This document shows positions 1 through 8,403 of a stretch of 64,000 nucleotides of DNA, in pieces. Within the stretch, counting starts at the first letter, position 1; each line of letters opens with the position of its first letter. Source of the stretch: Subdoligranulum sp. (lineage in GTDB: Bacteria; Bacillota; Clostridia; Oscillospirales; Ruminococcaceae); contig JAAVHN010000018.1 in assembly GCA_014799685.1 (NCBI GenBank), positions 1 through 64,000 on the forward strand. The letters run 5' to 3'. The translations under genes were made by a program, and so were the position numbers. The notes beneath the pieces were generated by a model. That model saw only the letters and a program-made list of their open reading frames with translations. It searched no databases and was not told where the DNA came from.

Positions 1-35
1 CCAAGGATGTGCTCTGCCGACTGAGCTATAACAGC
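1..35 (-). tRNA. partial tRNA, probably tRNA-Thr(GGU); anticodon third base is off the window edge
   Basis: Reverse complement GCTGTTATAGCTCAGTCGGCAGAGCACATCCTTGG matches acceptor, D-arm and anticodon 5' strand; cut at the window start. Confidence 0.75.
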
Positions 36-38
36 ATA

Positions 39-115
39 TGGCGACCCGGAACGGGCTCGAACCGTCGACCTCTAGCGTGACAGGCTAGCGTTCTAACCAA
101 CTGAACTACCGGGCC
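39..115 (-). tRNA. tRNA-Asp(GTC)
   Basis: Reverse complement GGCCCGGTAGTTCAG...CTGTCAC...GGTTCGAGCCC...CCGGGTCGCCA; anticodon loop CTGTCAC. Confidence 0.93.
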
Positions 116-118
116 ATA

Positions 119-194
119 TGGCAGGGGCAGAAGGATTCGAACCCTCGGCACGCGGTTTTGGAGACCGCTGCTCTACCAGCTGAGCTATACCCCT
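119..194 (-). tRNA. tRNA-Trp(CCA)
   Basis: Reverse complement AGGGGTATAGCTCAG...CTCCAAA...GGTTCGAATCC...TGCCCCTGCCA; anticodon CCA. Confidence 0.93.
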
Positions 195-598
195 ATGCGA
201 AGCATTCTGAACAGCACTTTTCAAAGAGTGCTTTATTATGATACAAAAAACTGCGCAAAATGTCAAGCCTTTCCCGGAAAAAGGGACAAATTTCTTTTGA
301 TTATTTTTAATCCGGCCGCCGGCTCGTTTTGCCGGCTCCTTCGCCCTCGCACATCATGCCCGCATGATGGTCTGCCCCGCTTGCCCATACCGCATGCAGG
401 CAAATGCGGCAAACCATCCTGTTGATGTGTTCCCGCTGCACCGCACTCATTTCCAGATCCTGCAAACTGCCTGCCGCGCAAATTACGTACCGGTGACCTC
501 CCCTGCCGCCGCACGCAGACTCCCACAACGATCCCACCGCACCATTTTAAACGTTAAACATATGCGCCGAAAAATTTTACCAAACTCTCTTTTCCCTC

Positions 599-626
599 TT
601 GACAAATTCCAAAACAGCTGTATTAT
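599..626 (+). promoter_or_regulatory. putative sigma70 promoter for gntR-ABC operon
   Basis: TTGACA (599-604), 16-bp spacer, TATTAT (621-626), upstream of RBS aggaggc and ATG 667. Confidence 0.55.
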
Positions 627-655
627 TGTATTAATCGCTTAATACAATAATACAG
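618..655. promoter_or_regulatory. palindromic operator candidate (17-bp perfect arms)
   Basis: CTGTATTATTGTATTAA-TCGC-TTAATACAATAATACAG between promoter and RBS of gntR. Confidence 0.75.
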
Positions 656-666
656 GAGGCGGATGC

Positions 667-1326
667 ATGATTTGGAGCATCACAGGCGACAGGCCGGTCT
701 ATCTGCAGTTGATCGAGCAGATGGAGCGCGCCATTGTAGCCGGAGAATACGGGGCGGGCGCACGCCTGCCCGCCGTGCGGGAACTGGCCGCCGAAGCGGC
801 AGTGAACCCGAACACGATGCAGCGCGCCCTGCAGGAGCTGGAGGCGCGCGGCCTTGTGCATACACAGCGCACAGCCGGGCGCACCGTCACCGAGGACGCA
901 GCACGCATCGCACAGCTGCGCGCGCAGCTCGCCTTGCGTCAGGCAGAGGCATTTTTAGCTGCCATGCGCGCGCTCGGCTATGAAAAAGCAGAAACGCTGA
1001 CACTGTTGGAGGGGCTGGATCCCCTGGCCGCAGATGCACCGGGCTCTGCCGCGAACGCGCCGGACATTTTCGCAAAAGCACCGGATACTTTCGCAGGAAC
1101 ATCGAACGCTTTCGCGGACGCGCCAAACGCCAATGCAGCTGCATCGAATCCCTTTGCAAAGCCTTCCAGGGCTTGCAAAAATGCAAAACCCATTTCCACA
1201 AACACCGCAAACGCCGGTGCAGATGCACAAAACATTGCCGCAGATTCACCGGACATCTCCGCAAATTCAAAGAATCTTTCCGCAAACACATCAGGCACCC
1301 CCTCACACTCAGCCGGGAGGAAATAA
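667..1326 (+). CDS. GntR-family (YtrA-like) regulator with a low-complexity repeat tail
   Basis: N-terminal wHTH MIWSITGDRPVYLQLIEQMERAIVAGEYGAGARLPAVRELAAEAAVNPNTMQRALQELEARGLV; directly upstream of ABC genes. Confidence 0.9.
   Translation: MIWSITGDRPVYLQLIEQMERAIVAGEYGAGARLPAVRELAAEAAVNPNTMQRALQELEARGLVHTQRTAGRTVTEDAARIAQLRAQLALRQAEAFLAAMRALGYEKAETLTLLEGLDPLAADAPGSAANAPDIFAKAPDTFAGTSNAFADAPNANAAASNPFAKPSRACKNAKPISTNTANAGADAQNIAADSPDISANSKNLSANTSGTPSHSAGRK
1039..1311 (+). repeat. 13 degenerate 21-bp tandem repeats within the gntR 3' end
   Basis: Units such as ccggacattttcgcaaaagca / ccggatactttcgcaggaaca / tcgaacgctttcgcggacgcg. Confidence 0.8.
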
Positions 1327-1327
1327 G

Positions 1328-2026
1328 ATGGAAGCAGTATTGAACTGTCAGTCACTGACAAAAAACTTCGGCGCAAAAACGGCGCTGGATCATTTCTCTG
1401 CCGCGGTGTACGGCGGCCGCATCACGGGCCTGCTGGGGCCGAACGGCAGCGGCAAAACCACCCTGATCAAGCTGGCCGCGGGCCTGCTCACACCCACGGA
1501 CGGCGCCGTCACGGTCTGCGGCACTGCGCCCGGCACACAAACCAAGGCGCATGTAGCCTACCTGCCCGACCGCATGAGCCTGCCCAATCACCTGCGCGTG
1601 CGGGAGGCGGTCGAGTTTTTCGCCGATTTTTACGTCGATTTCCAGGAAGAAAAGGCCTCCGCGCTGCTGTCGGAGCTGAAGATCCAGCCGGACGAGCGCA
1701 TCGGCACCATGAGCAAGGGCACCAGGGAAAAGCTGCAGCTTGCGCTCGTCATGAGCCGCGCCGCCGATCTCTACCTGCTCGATGAGCCCATCGGCGGGGT
1801 AGACCCGGCCGCGCGCGACCGCATTCTCGATACCATCATCCGCAATTACCGCGAGGAGGCCGCGCTTGTGATCTCGACACACCTCATCGGCGACATCGAA
1901 CCCGTGCTGGACGACGTGATCATGATCCAGGACGGCAGACCGGTGCTCACCGGCAACGTGGAAGAACTGCGCGAAACGCACGGCAAAAGTATGGACGCAC
2001 TGTTCCGGGAGGTATTCAAATGCTGA
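1328..2026 (+). CDS. ABC transporter ATP-binding protein
   Basis: Walker A GPNGSGKTT, Walker B-like LYLLDEP; ATG at 1328. Confidence 0.92.
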   Translation: MEAVLNCQSLTKNFGAKTALDHFSAAVYGGRITGLLGPNGSGKTTLIKLAAGLLTPTDGAVTVCGTAPGTQTKAHVAYLPDRMSLPNHLRVREAVEFFADFYVDFQEEKASALLSELKIQPDERIGTMSKGTREKLQLALVMSRAADLYLLDEPIGGVDPAARDRILDTIIRNYREEAALVISTHLIGDIEPVLDDVIMIQDGRPVLTGNVEELRETHGKSMDALFREVFKC

Positions 2027-2886
2027 AAAAACTGCTCAAACACGAATTCCGCGCCACGGCGCGCATCTTCGCGCCCCTGCTCGGCGCGGCGCTCATTCTA
2101 TCGGGTGCAACGTGGATCGTGGTCCGCCTTGGCGGCATCCTCATTCTGTCGGGCGGCACGGACATCGTTTCGGTCGTTCCCATAGGCAGCCCGATCTTCG
2201 GCCTGTTTTCCGGTATCCTGATGCTGCTCTCGATCCTCGCGCTGTTCGCGCTGATGGTCGCGGCAGTGCTTGTCACCGTTCAGCGGTTTTACAAAAATCT
2301 GCTGGGCGACGAGGGCTACCTGATGTTCTCGCTGCCCGTCACGCCGGGGCAGCACATCGCGGCAAAGCTGATCGTCGGCACTGTCTGGTCGGCGGCAGCG
2401 CTGCTGCTGATGCTGGGTATCCTGACAGTGCTGATCCTCTCCGTTCCGGGCGCGGCAAGCTACGGCCTCACATTCGCAAACCTTCTGGCGGCGTGCCGCC
2501 GGACACTCGGAGTCCCCCTCGGCGCGTTTTTCGGGATCTCCTTCTGCACTTTCCTCGCCGGCATCACAAATTCGTACCTGCTGGCCTATCTGAGCATGTC
2601 CATCGGCAGCAGGCGGCAGGAATCGCGGCTCTTCGCCAGCGTCGCAGCCTATGTGGTCCTGAACGCCGCACTGATGGTATTGTACCTCATCGTTATGGCT
2701 GTGTCCGGAGCAGTCACCGCATCACTGGGCATCCTGCAAACGGCACAGGCCTTTGTGGACAGCCTGCCGCCGTTCACCGTCGCCTGCATCTTCATGGGTG
2801 TGTCGTCCGGCGTATTGCTCGCCGGGGATGTGATCTACTTCTTTATCACCCGTGCACTTCTTACAAAGAAGCTCAATCTGGCGTGA
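2020..2886 (+). CDS. ABC transporter permease (multi-TM)
   Basis: Overlaps the ATPase by 7 nt; hydrophobic TM segments. Confidence 0.8.
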   Translation: MLKKLLKHEFRATARIFAPLLGAALILSGATWIVVRLGGILILSGGTDIVSVVPIGSPIFGLFSGILMLLSILALFALMVAAVLVTVQRFYKNLLGDEGYLMFSLPVTPGQHIAAKLIVGTVWSAAALLLMLGILTVLILSVPGAASYGLTFANLLAACRRTLGVPLGAFFGISFCTFLAGITNSYLLAYLSMSIGSRRQESRLFASVAAYVVLNAALMVLYLIVMAVSGAVTASLGILQTAQAFVDSLPPFTVACIFMGVSSGVLLAGDVIYFFITRALLTKKLNLA

Positions 2887-3127
2887 TCCGGCCCCGGCGT
2901 CAAAGGCAGCAAAGACATGGGCGATTGCGAAACTCTGCGAAAAAATTTTCTCTTGAAAAAAATTCGCGCGATGAGGGGGGCCCAAATTTTCTATCGTTTC
3001 TAAAAGAGAATTGCGAAACAATTCTGTGGAGGAAATGCTGAAATTCCAGAGAACGTAAAGCCTTGATTTTTCTGGTTTTTGAGGAGTTTCGCAATCGACT
3101 AAAGCAAAGACAGCAAAGGAGAAAAAA

Positions 3128-3346
3128 ATGGAACACAAACCGGAAAACAACGAAAACAAAAAGGAGCGGATCGCCTTTTTCGGCTTCCTCTTCGCCTCCG
3201 TCTGCTTTTACGCAGCCGCCGCCCGCGCGATACTTTGCAAGGACGGCGGCAACTGGATCTCAAGCTTTTGTCTGGGCTCTGCCTTTTTGTGCTTATCCCA
3301 GACGCATCAGAAGCAGGATCAAAATAAAAACGGCGGCATCAAATGA
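3128..3346 (+). CDS. small membrane protein, hypothetical
   Basis: RBS aaaggag upstream of ATG 3128; hydrophobic segment. Confidence 0.5.
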   Translation: MEHKPENNENKKERIAFFGFLFASVCFYAAAARAILCKDGGNWISSFCLGSAFLCLSQTHQKQDQNKNGGIK

Positions 3347-3460
3347 GATTGCAAAGGGCGGCATGTTTCCATGCGCCGAAAAAACACCCCGCATGCACCC
3401 GGTGCGCCTTTGCACACAAACCTTTGCGGCAAACAGGGAAGCTCCGATCCCATCCACGGG

Positions 3461-4000
3461 TCAGGGCTTTTCGATTGCCTCGTTTTCCTCGTCATACGCA
3501 AAATCCCAATTCATCATCGCGTAGAATACTGGCATGAGGTCTCGGCCCTTTTGCGTGAACGAATACTCCACATGAGGCGGAATTTCGTTGAACTGCACAC
3601 GCTCGGTGATCGACGCGCCGGGCATCAGCGCCTTGGCCGCCGCGAATCCGCTGTAATAGATGATGCACGCCTGCACCATCATCGGTGTGCCGCGAATGAC
3701 GGCCATATACAGCATCTCCAGCCGTCGTCCTGCCGTTTTCACGATTTTGAGGAGCGCGGAATCCCGCCGGGACAGCTCCACCGTCCGCTGCAGGGTGAGC
3801 AGCACGGCGAGCGCAAAGCCGAGAATCGTGCCCATAAAGGATACCGCCAGCGTGCCGGCCGCGCCGTTCCACCACGTTTTCCGGCTGTGGATCAGCAGAT
3901 AAACCATCGCCGCGGGCAGACTGTCCGGTACGGCGGGCAGCGCTGCGATCGACCGGCACCACGGGAAAAACCAGACCATCGCCGCCGCGGCCAGCAGCAT
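3461..4000 (-). pseudogene. chimeric ORF: N-terminal part of amino-acid ABC permease joined to C-terminus of an HxlR-family regulator
   Basis: MAVIRGTPMMVQACIIYYSGFAAAKALMPGASITE (permease) then RVQFNEIPPHVEYSFTQKGRDLMPVFYAMMNWDF (HxlR tail). Confidence 0.7.
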
Positions 4001-4046
4001 CCCTGCGCCGCCAAGGGCAAGGCATTTTTTCGTATTGTCATTTGCT

Positions 4047-4936
4047 TCACTGTGCCGCCCCCACCTTTGCCGTTGCCTCGTCCATCAGCGCCCGCCGTTC
4101 TTCGGCAGAGATGCCCGCAAGTGCGGCGTTGATCTCATCAAGCAGCGCGGTATCCGCCTTGCGCACACCGACGCAGATGCCGGAGAAATCAAGTACAAAG
4201 CCGTCGCTGTCGGGAAAATCGATCACAGCCAGATCAGGATACGCATTCAAATAGGCCTGCGCCGAATCGAGATTGATGACAATGCCGTCCACCGTACCGC
4301 TGTGCAGCCGTTCGAGCATATTGGGAATCGTATCCACGGGCGAAATATGATTGACTCCGGGAATCTGATCGATGACGGTATCCAGCTTTGTTCCCCGCTG
4401 GCCGAGGACGCTCGCGCCGGAGAAGTCGGCCAGCGTTTTCGCGCTTGCGTAAGCGCCGCCGCGCTGCACCATGACACTGTACTCTGTGGGCGCGACGGCG
4501 TAGGTGTCGGAGAATGCCGCCGCCTGCTTGTGCTCCTCGCTGTCCACCATCCCGGAGACGATCAAGTCCACCTGCCCCTGATTGAGCGCTTCCAGCAGAC
4601 CCTCCCACGGGTATTTAACGATCTCGATCTGTGCGCCCAGCGCCTCGCCGATGCGCTTTGCGATCTGCACATCATACCCCTCGGCGTAAAAGCCCTCGTT
4701 GTTGATGATGGGCAGGTTTGTTTCGGTCGCGCCCTCTTCCTCCCAGTTGTTTGGCGCATAGGCGCACTCCATACCGACGCGCAGTACCCGCCCGTCCGCC
4801 CCGGCCTGCGCGGTGTACTGCCGCTCTGCGCCGCGGAGCAGCCGGAGAAAAGCATCCAGGAAAGGCAAAGGACAAGCAGCGCCGCAAGCGTTTTCCCTTT
4901 CCCTGCCAGGTGATTGGATTTCATCGTTATAATCAT
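4047..4936 (-). pseudogene. amino-acid ABC transporter substrate-binding lipoprotein, apparent frameshift after the lipobox
   Basis: Signal and lipobox LLVLCLSWMLFSGCSAAQ in one frame (ORF 4562..5086); mature SBP RVLRVGMECAYAPNNWEEE... in another (ORF 4047..4868). Confidence 0.7.
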
Positions 4937-5110
4937 AATCGTCGTCCCCTTTTTGATCTGCTGTGATTCATACACCATACGCAAACAGACTGCCGGTACA
5001 GCCTCACGCACGCCGTTGCCGCGTTCAGGCGTAATCCTTTTCTCCCGCGCGGCGAGTACCGCCCGCAGGCTGCTGCGTTTTACCATCCCCTGTGAGTGGT
5101 CATGATTTTA

Positions 5111-5176
5111 TTATACATGGTACGAAAACCCAATCAAGTACGCAGAATTTTTATACATGGTACGGTTTTTCGTACC
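5111..5176. promoter_or_regulatory. operator-like direct repeats TTATACATGGTACG x2 (40-bp spacing) with dyad GGTACG-N6-CGTACC
   Basis: TTATACATGGTACG at 5111-5124 and 5151-5164; dyad 5159-5176. Confidence 0.55.
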
Positions 5177-5476
5177 ATCAAAGCGCGCCGGTTCCTCTGC
5201 GTGAACTGTACGCAAGGGCGCGGGCGCCTGCTGTTCTGTTCCTGCGTTCTATCGTCCGCCCAAACCACAGCCTGCCGAAAATGCCTTTCGGGCCAATGCG
5301 GCAGAACCAGCCTTTTCGAGAGAAGTGCCCCGGCACACACCGGAATTTTCTTCTTTACGGTTCACCGGCAATTTCGTACAAGCAATGCTTCGCAGCCCGC
5401 CGGGGTGTTTCTTTTTCCAAAAAGCTGTGGTATACTGAAAACAAACAATTTTCCGAAAGGAGCGCCTATCAGATTT

Positions 5477-7279
5477 ATGGAACTGGCAAAACGAAGTGAA
5501 GTACCCGTAGAACTCACATGGGATCTTACCGCGATCTACCCCGACAAGGCCGCCTTGGATGCGGCGATGGAACAGATCGGGCAGCTGGCGGATGAGATCG
5601 AGCAGAATTTCAAGGGAAAGCTCACCGACGCCGAAACCGTCGTGCGCTGCCTCGGCAAATACCGCGCGCTGTCGGAGCAGATCGTGCTGGCGGGCAACTA
5701 CTGCAATTTGGCCGGAGAGGTGGATTACACCGACGCCGCTTTGCAGGAGCAAAGCGGAAACTTTGGCCGGATGGCTGCGCAAATCGACAGCCGCCTGAGC
5801 TTTGTCGTCAGCGAGCTTTTGGCCGGTGACGAAGCCGTACTGCGCGAGGCCGCCGCCCTCGACGAGCCGGACCGTCCCCTGCTCGAGGATCTGCTGCGCC
5901 AGAAGCCCTACGAGCTGCACTCTGAAACCGAGCGTGTTTTGGCAGCACTCGCGCCGTCGCTGGGTGCGCCGTACCAGATCTACAACATGGCGAAGCTGGC
6001 GGATATGCGCTTCCCCACATTCACAGCCGGCGGCGAAGAGCATCTGCTGGGCTATTCGATGTATGAGGATCACTACGAATACGACCCCAACACCGAGGTG
6101 CGCCGCGCCGCGCACGACGCCTTCTCGCAAAAGCTGCGCGAATACCAGAACGTCACCGCGGCCGCGTATCAAACCGCCGTGCAGACGGAAAAAACGCTTG
6201 CCACGCAGCGCGGCTACGCATCGGTGTTCGATTACCTGCTGTTCCCGCAAAAGGTCACGCGCGAAATGTACGACCGGCAGATTGATACCATCATGGAAAA
6301 GCTTGCGCCGCACATGCAAAAATACGCCCGGCTGCTGCAAAAGCGCCACGGGCTGGACCGCATGACATATGCCGATCTGAAGCTTTCTGTCGACCCGGAA
6401 TACGACCCGAGCGTGACAATCGAAGCCTCGCAGGACTATATCGTAAAGGGCCTCTCCGTGATGGGGCCGGAATATCAGGAGATGATCCGCACGGCGTACA
6501 AGGACCGCTGGGTGGATTTTGCGCAGAACCAGGGCAAGTGCACGGGCGGCTTCTGCGCCAGCCCCTACGGCGCGCACTCGTACATTTTGCTGACATGGCA
6601 CAACCAGATGTCGGATGTGTTCACGCTGGCGCACGAGCTGGGGCACGCCGGGCATTTCCAAACCTGCAACAGCACACAGTCCTTCTTCGGCACAGACGTC
6701 TCCACCTATTTTGTCGAAGCGCCGTCCACGATCAACGAGCTGCTGATGGCGCACTATCTGCTGAAAACGAATCCCGACAAGCGCTTCCGCCGCTGGGTGC
6801 TCAGCTGCATGGTGAGCAAAACGTACTATCACAACTTCGTCACGCATTTGCTGGAGGCCGCATATCAGCGCGAGGTATACCGCATCGTGGACGCGGGCGG
6901 CGGCGTTTCGGCCGAAACGCTGAACCGCATCATGAAGGAAACGCTGCACAAGTTCTGGGGCGACGCCGTGGAGCTGACCGACGGCGCCGAGCTGACATGG
7001 ATGCGCCAGCCGCATTATTACATGGGCCTGTATTCCTACACCTACAGCGCCGGCCTGACGGTAGCCACACAGGCCTGCAAGCGCATCGAGCGCGAGGGCA
7101 AGCCCGCCGTGGACGACTGGAAACGCGTGCTCGCTGCGGGCGGCACCAAAACGCCGCTGGAACTGGCGCAGATGGCCGGTGTGGACATCTCCACCGACGC
7201 CCCGCTGCTGGACACGATCGAGATCATCGGCGGCTATATCGACGAGATCTGCCGCCTGAGCGAGGAGCTGGACGGCTGA
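5477..7279 (+). CDS. pepF: oligoendopeptidase F (M3 family)
   Basis: MELAKRSEVPVELTWDLTAIYPDKAALD...; zinc motif HELGHAGHF. Confidence 0.93.
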   Translation: MELAKRSEVPVELTWDLTAIYPDKAALDAAMEQIGQLADEIEQNFKGKLTDAETVVRCLGKYRALSEQIVLAGNYCNLAGEVDYTDAALQEQSGNFGRMAAQIDSRLSFVVSELLAGDEAVLREAAALDEPDRPLLEDLLRQKPYELHSETERVLAALAPSLGAPYQIYNMAKLADMRFPTFTAGGEEHLLGYSMYEDHYEYDPNTEVRRAAHDAFSQKLREYQNVTAAAYQTAVQTEKTLATQRGYASVFDYLLFPQKVTREMYDRQIDTIMEKLAPHMQKYARLLQKRHGLDRMTYADLKLSVDPEYDPSVTIEASQDYIVKGLSVMGPEYQEMIRTAYKDRWVDFAQNQGKCTGGFCASPYGAHSYILLTWHNQMSDVFTLAHELGHAGHFQTCNSTQSFFGTDVSTYFVEAPSTINELLMAHYLLKTNPDKRFRRWVLSCMVSKTYYHNFVTHLLEAAYQREVYRIVDAGGGVSAETLNRIMKETLHKFWGDAVELTDGAELTWMRQPHYYMGLYSYTYSAGLTVATQACKRIEREGKPAVDDWKRVLAAGGTKTPLELAQMAGVDISTDAPLLDTIEIIGGYIDEICRLSEELDG

Positions 7280-7287
7280 GCAAAATG

Positions 7288-7331
7288 AAAGCCCCGTGCG
7301 AAAAGCGGAAAGACCTTTCGCACGGGGCTTT
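7288..7331. terminator. bidirectional terminator between pepF and deoC
   Basis: AAAGCCCCGTGCG...CGCACGGGGCTTTT. Confidence 0.85.
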
Positions 7332-7344
7332 TCTGTGATTTACT

Positions 7345-7992
7345 TTATTCCTCCGTCAGCGCCTTCACCGCAGCGCTGCAGCCGATGCGGTCGCAGCCCG
7401 CGGCGCAGAACGCCTCCATCGCCTCGCGCGTGCGGATGCCGCCCGCCGCCTTGATTTTCACGTCCGGGCCGATGTGCTTCTTGAACAGCTCGATATCCGC
7501 CAGCTGCGCGCCCGCCGTGCCGAAGCCCGTGGAGGTTTTGATGTAATCGGCCTTCGCCTGCGTGACGCACGCGCACACGCGCACCTTTTCCTCCTCCGTC
7601 AGGTAGCACGTCTCGACGATCACCTTCAGCAGCTTACCGCCGGCCGCCGCGCGCACCGCCTCGATCTCCGCGCGCACCGCGCCGAAATCGCCGTTTTTTA
7701 CATCGCCTAAATTGATGACCATATCCACCTCATCGGCGCCCTGCGCGACGGCATCCTGCGTCTCGAACACCTTGGCCGCCGTGGTGTTATACCCGAGCGG
7801 GAAGCCGATCACCGTGCACAGGTTCAGCTGCGGAAATGCCTGCCGCGCGCGGCGCAGATACGCCGGGGGAATGCACACCGAGGCCGTGCCATAGGTGACG
7901 GCTTCCTCGCACAGTGCATAGATCTCTGCCCATGTGGCAGTCGCCTTCAGCGCGGTATGGTCGACGCGTGCAAAAATTTCTTCTTTGTTCAT
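7345..7992 (-). CDS. deoC: deoxyribose-phosphate aldolase
   Basis: MNKEEIFARVDHTALKATATW...; KTSTGFGTAGA active-site lysine motif. Confidence 0.93.
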   Translation of the reverse strand: MNKEEIFARVDHTALKATATWAEIYALCEEAVTYGTASVCIPPAYLRRARQAFPQLNLCTVIGFPLGYNTTAAKVFETQDAVAQGADEVDMVINLGDVKNGDFGAVRAEIEAVRAAAGGKLLKVIVETCYLTEEEKVRVCACVTQAKADYIKTSTGFGTAGAQLADIELFKKHIGPDVKIKAAGGIRTREAMEAFCAAGCDRIGCSAAVKALTEE

Positions 7993-8226
7993 GATAAAAA
8001 CTCCCCTTTGATTTGGTATTCCTGTTTCCTTAAATTATATCGGCTGCACCGCCGCTTGGCAAGAGCGACGCTGAAATCTTTTTTCTTTCCCCCTTTTTTG
8101 GTGCGCTTCAAAAGGAAAAAGCGGCGTAGGCGCTTTTCCTCATACAAAAATTTTCGCAAATTTTCAAAAAAGTGCTCCGGAGGGCTGGACATTTTCAAAA
8201 GGATATGCTATAATCATTGTTGCTGT

Positions 8227-8303
8227 GGAGGCGTAGCTCAGCTGGTTAGAGCGTTCGGTTCACATCCGAGAGGTCGCGGGTTCGAGCCCCTCCGTCTCCA
8301 CCA
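8227..8303 (+). tRNA. tRNA-Val(CAC) with encoded CCA
   Basis: GGAGGCGTAGCTCAGCTGGTTAGAGCGTTCGGTTCACATCCGAGAGGTCGCGGGTTCGAGCCCCTCCGTCTCCACCA. Confidence 0.93.
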
Positions 8304-8351
8304 TAACGCGCAGATACGAACCCTGTATGTTGTCAGGAATGTATTTGCGGT

Positions 8352-8403
8352 AGAAACAAAGATAGAGCCAAGGTCATGAGGCCTTGGCTCTATCCTTGTT
8401 TCT
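8352..8403. terminator. long bidirectional terminator/inverted repeat at the island boundary
   Basis: AGAAACAAAGATAGAGCCAAGG...CCTTGGCTCTATCCTTGTTTCT. Confidence 0.8.

Noticed and set aside
5249-7015. 588-aa ORF antisense to pepF
   Set aside because: Runs through codon-biased high-GC DNA opposite a clear M3 peptidase gene; composition is Arg/His/Ala-rich noise with no recognizable domain
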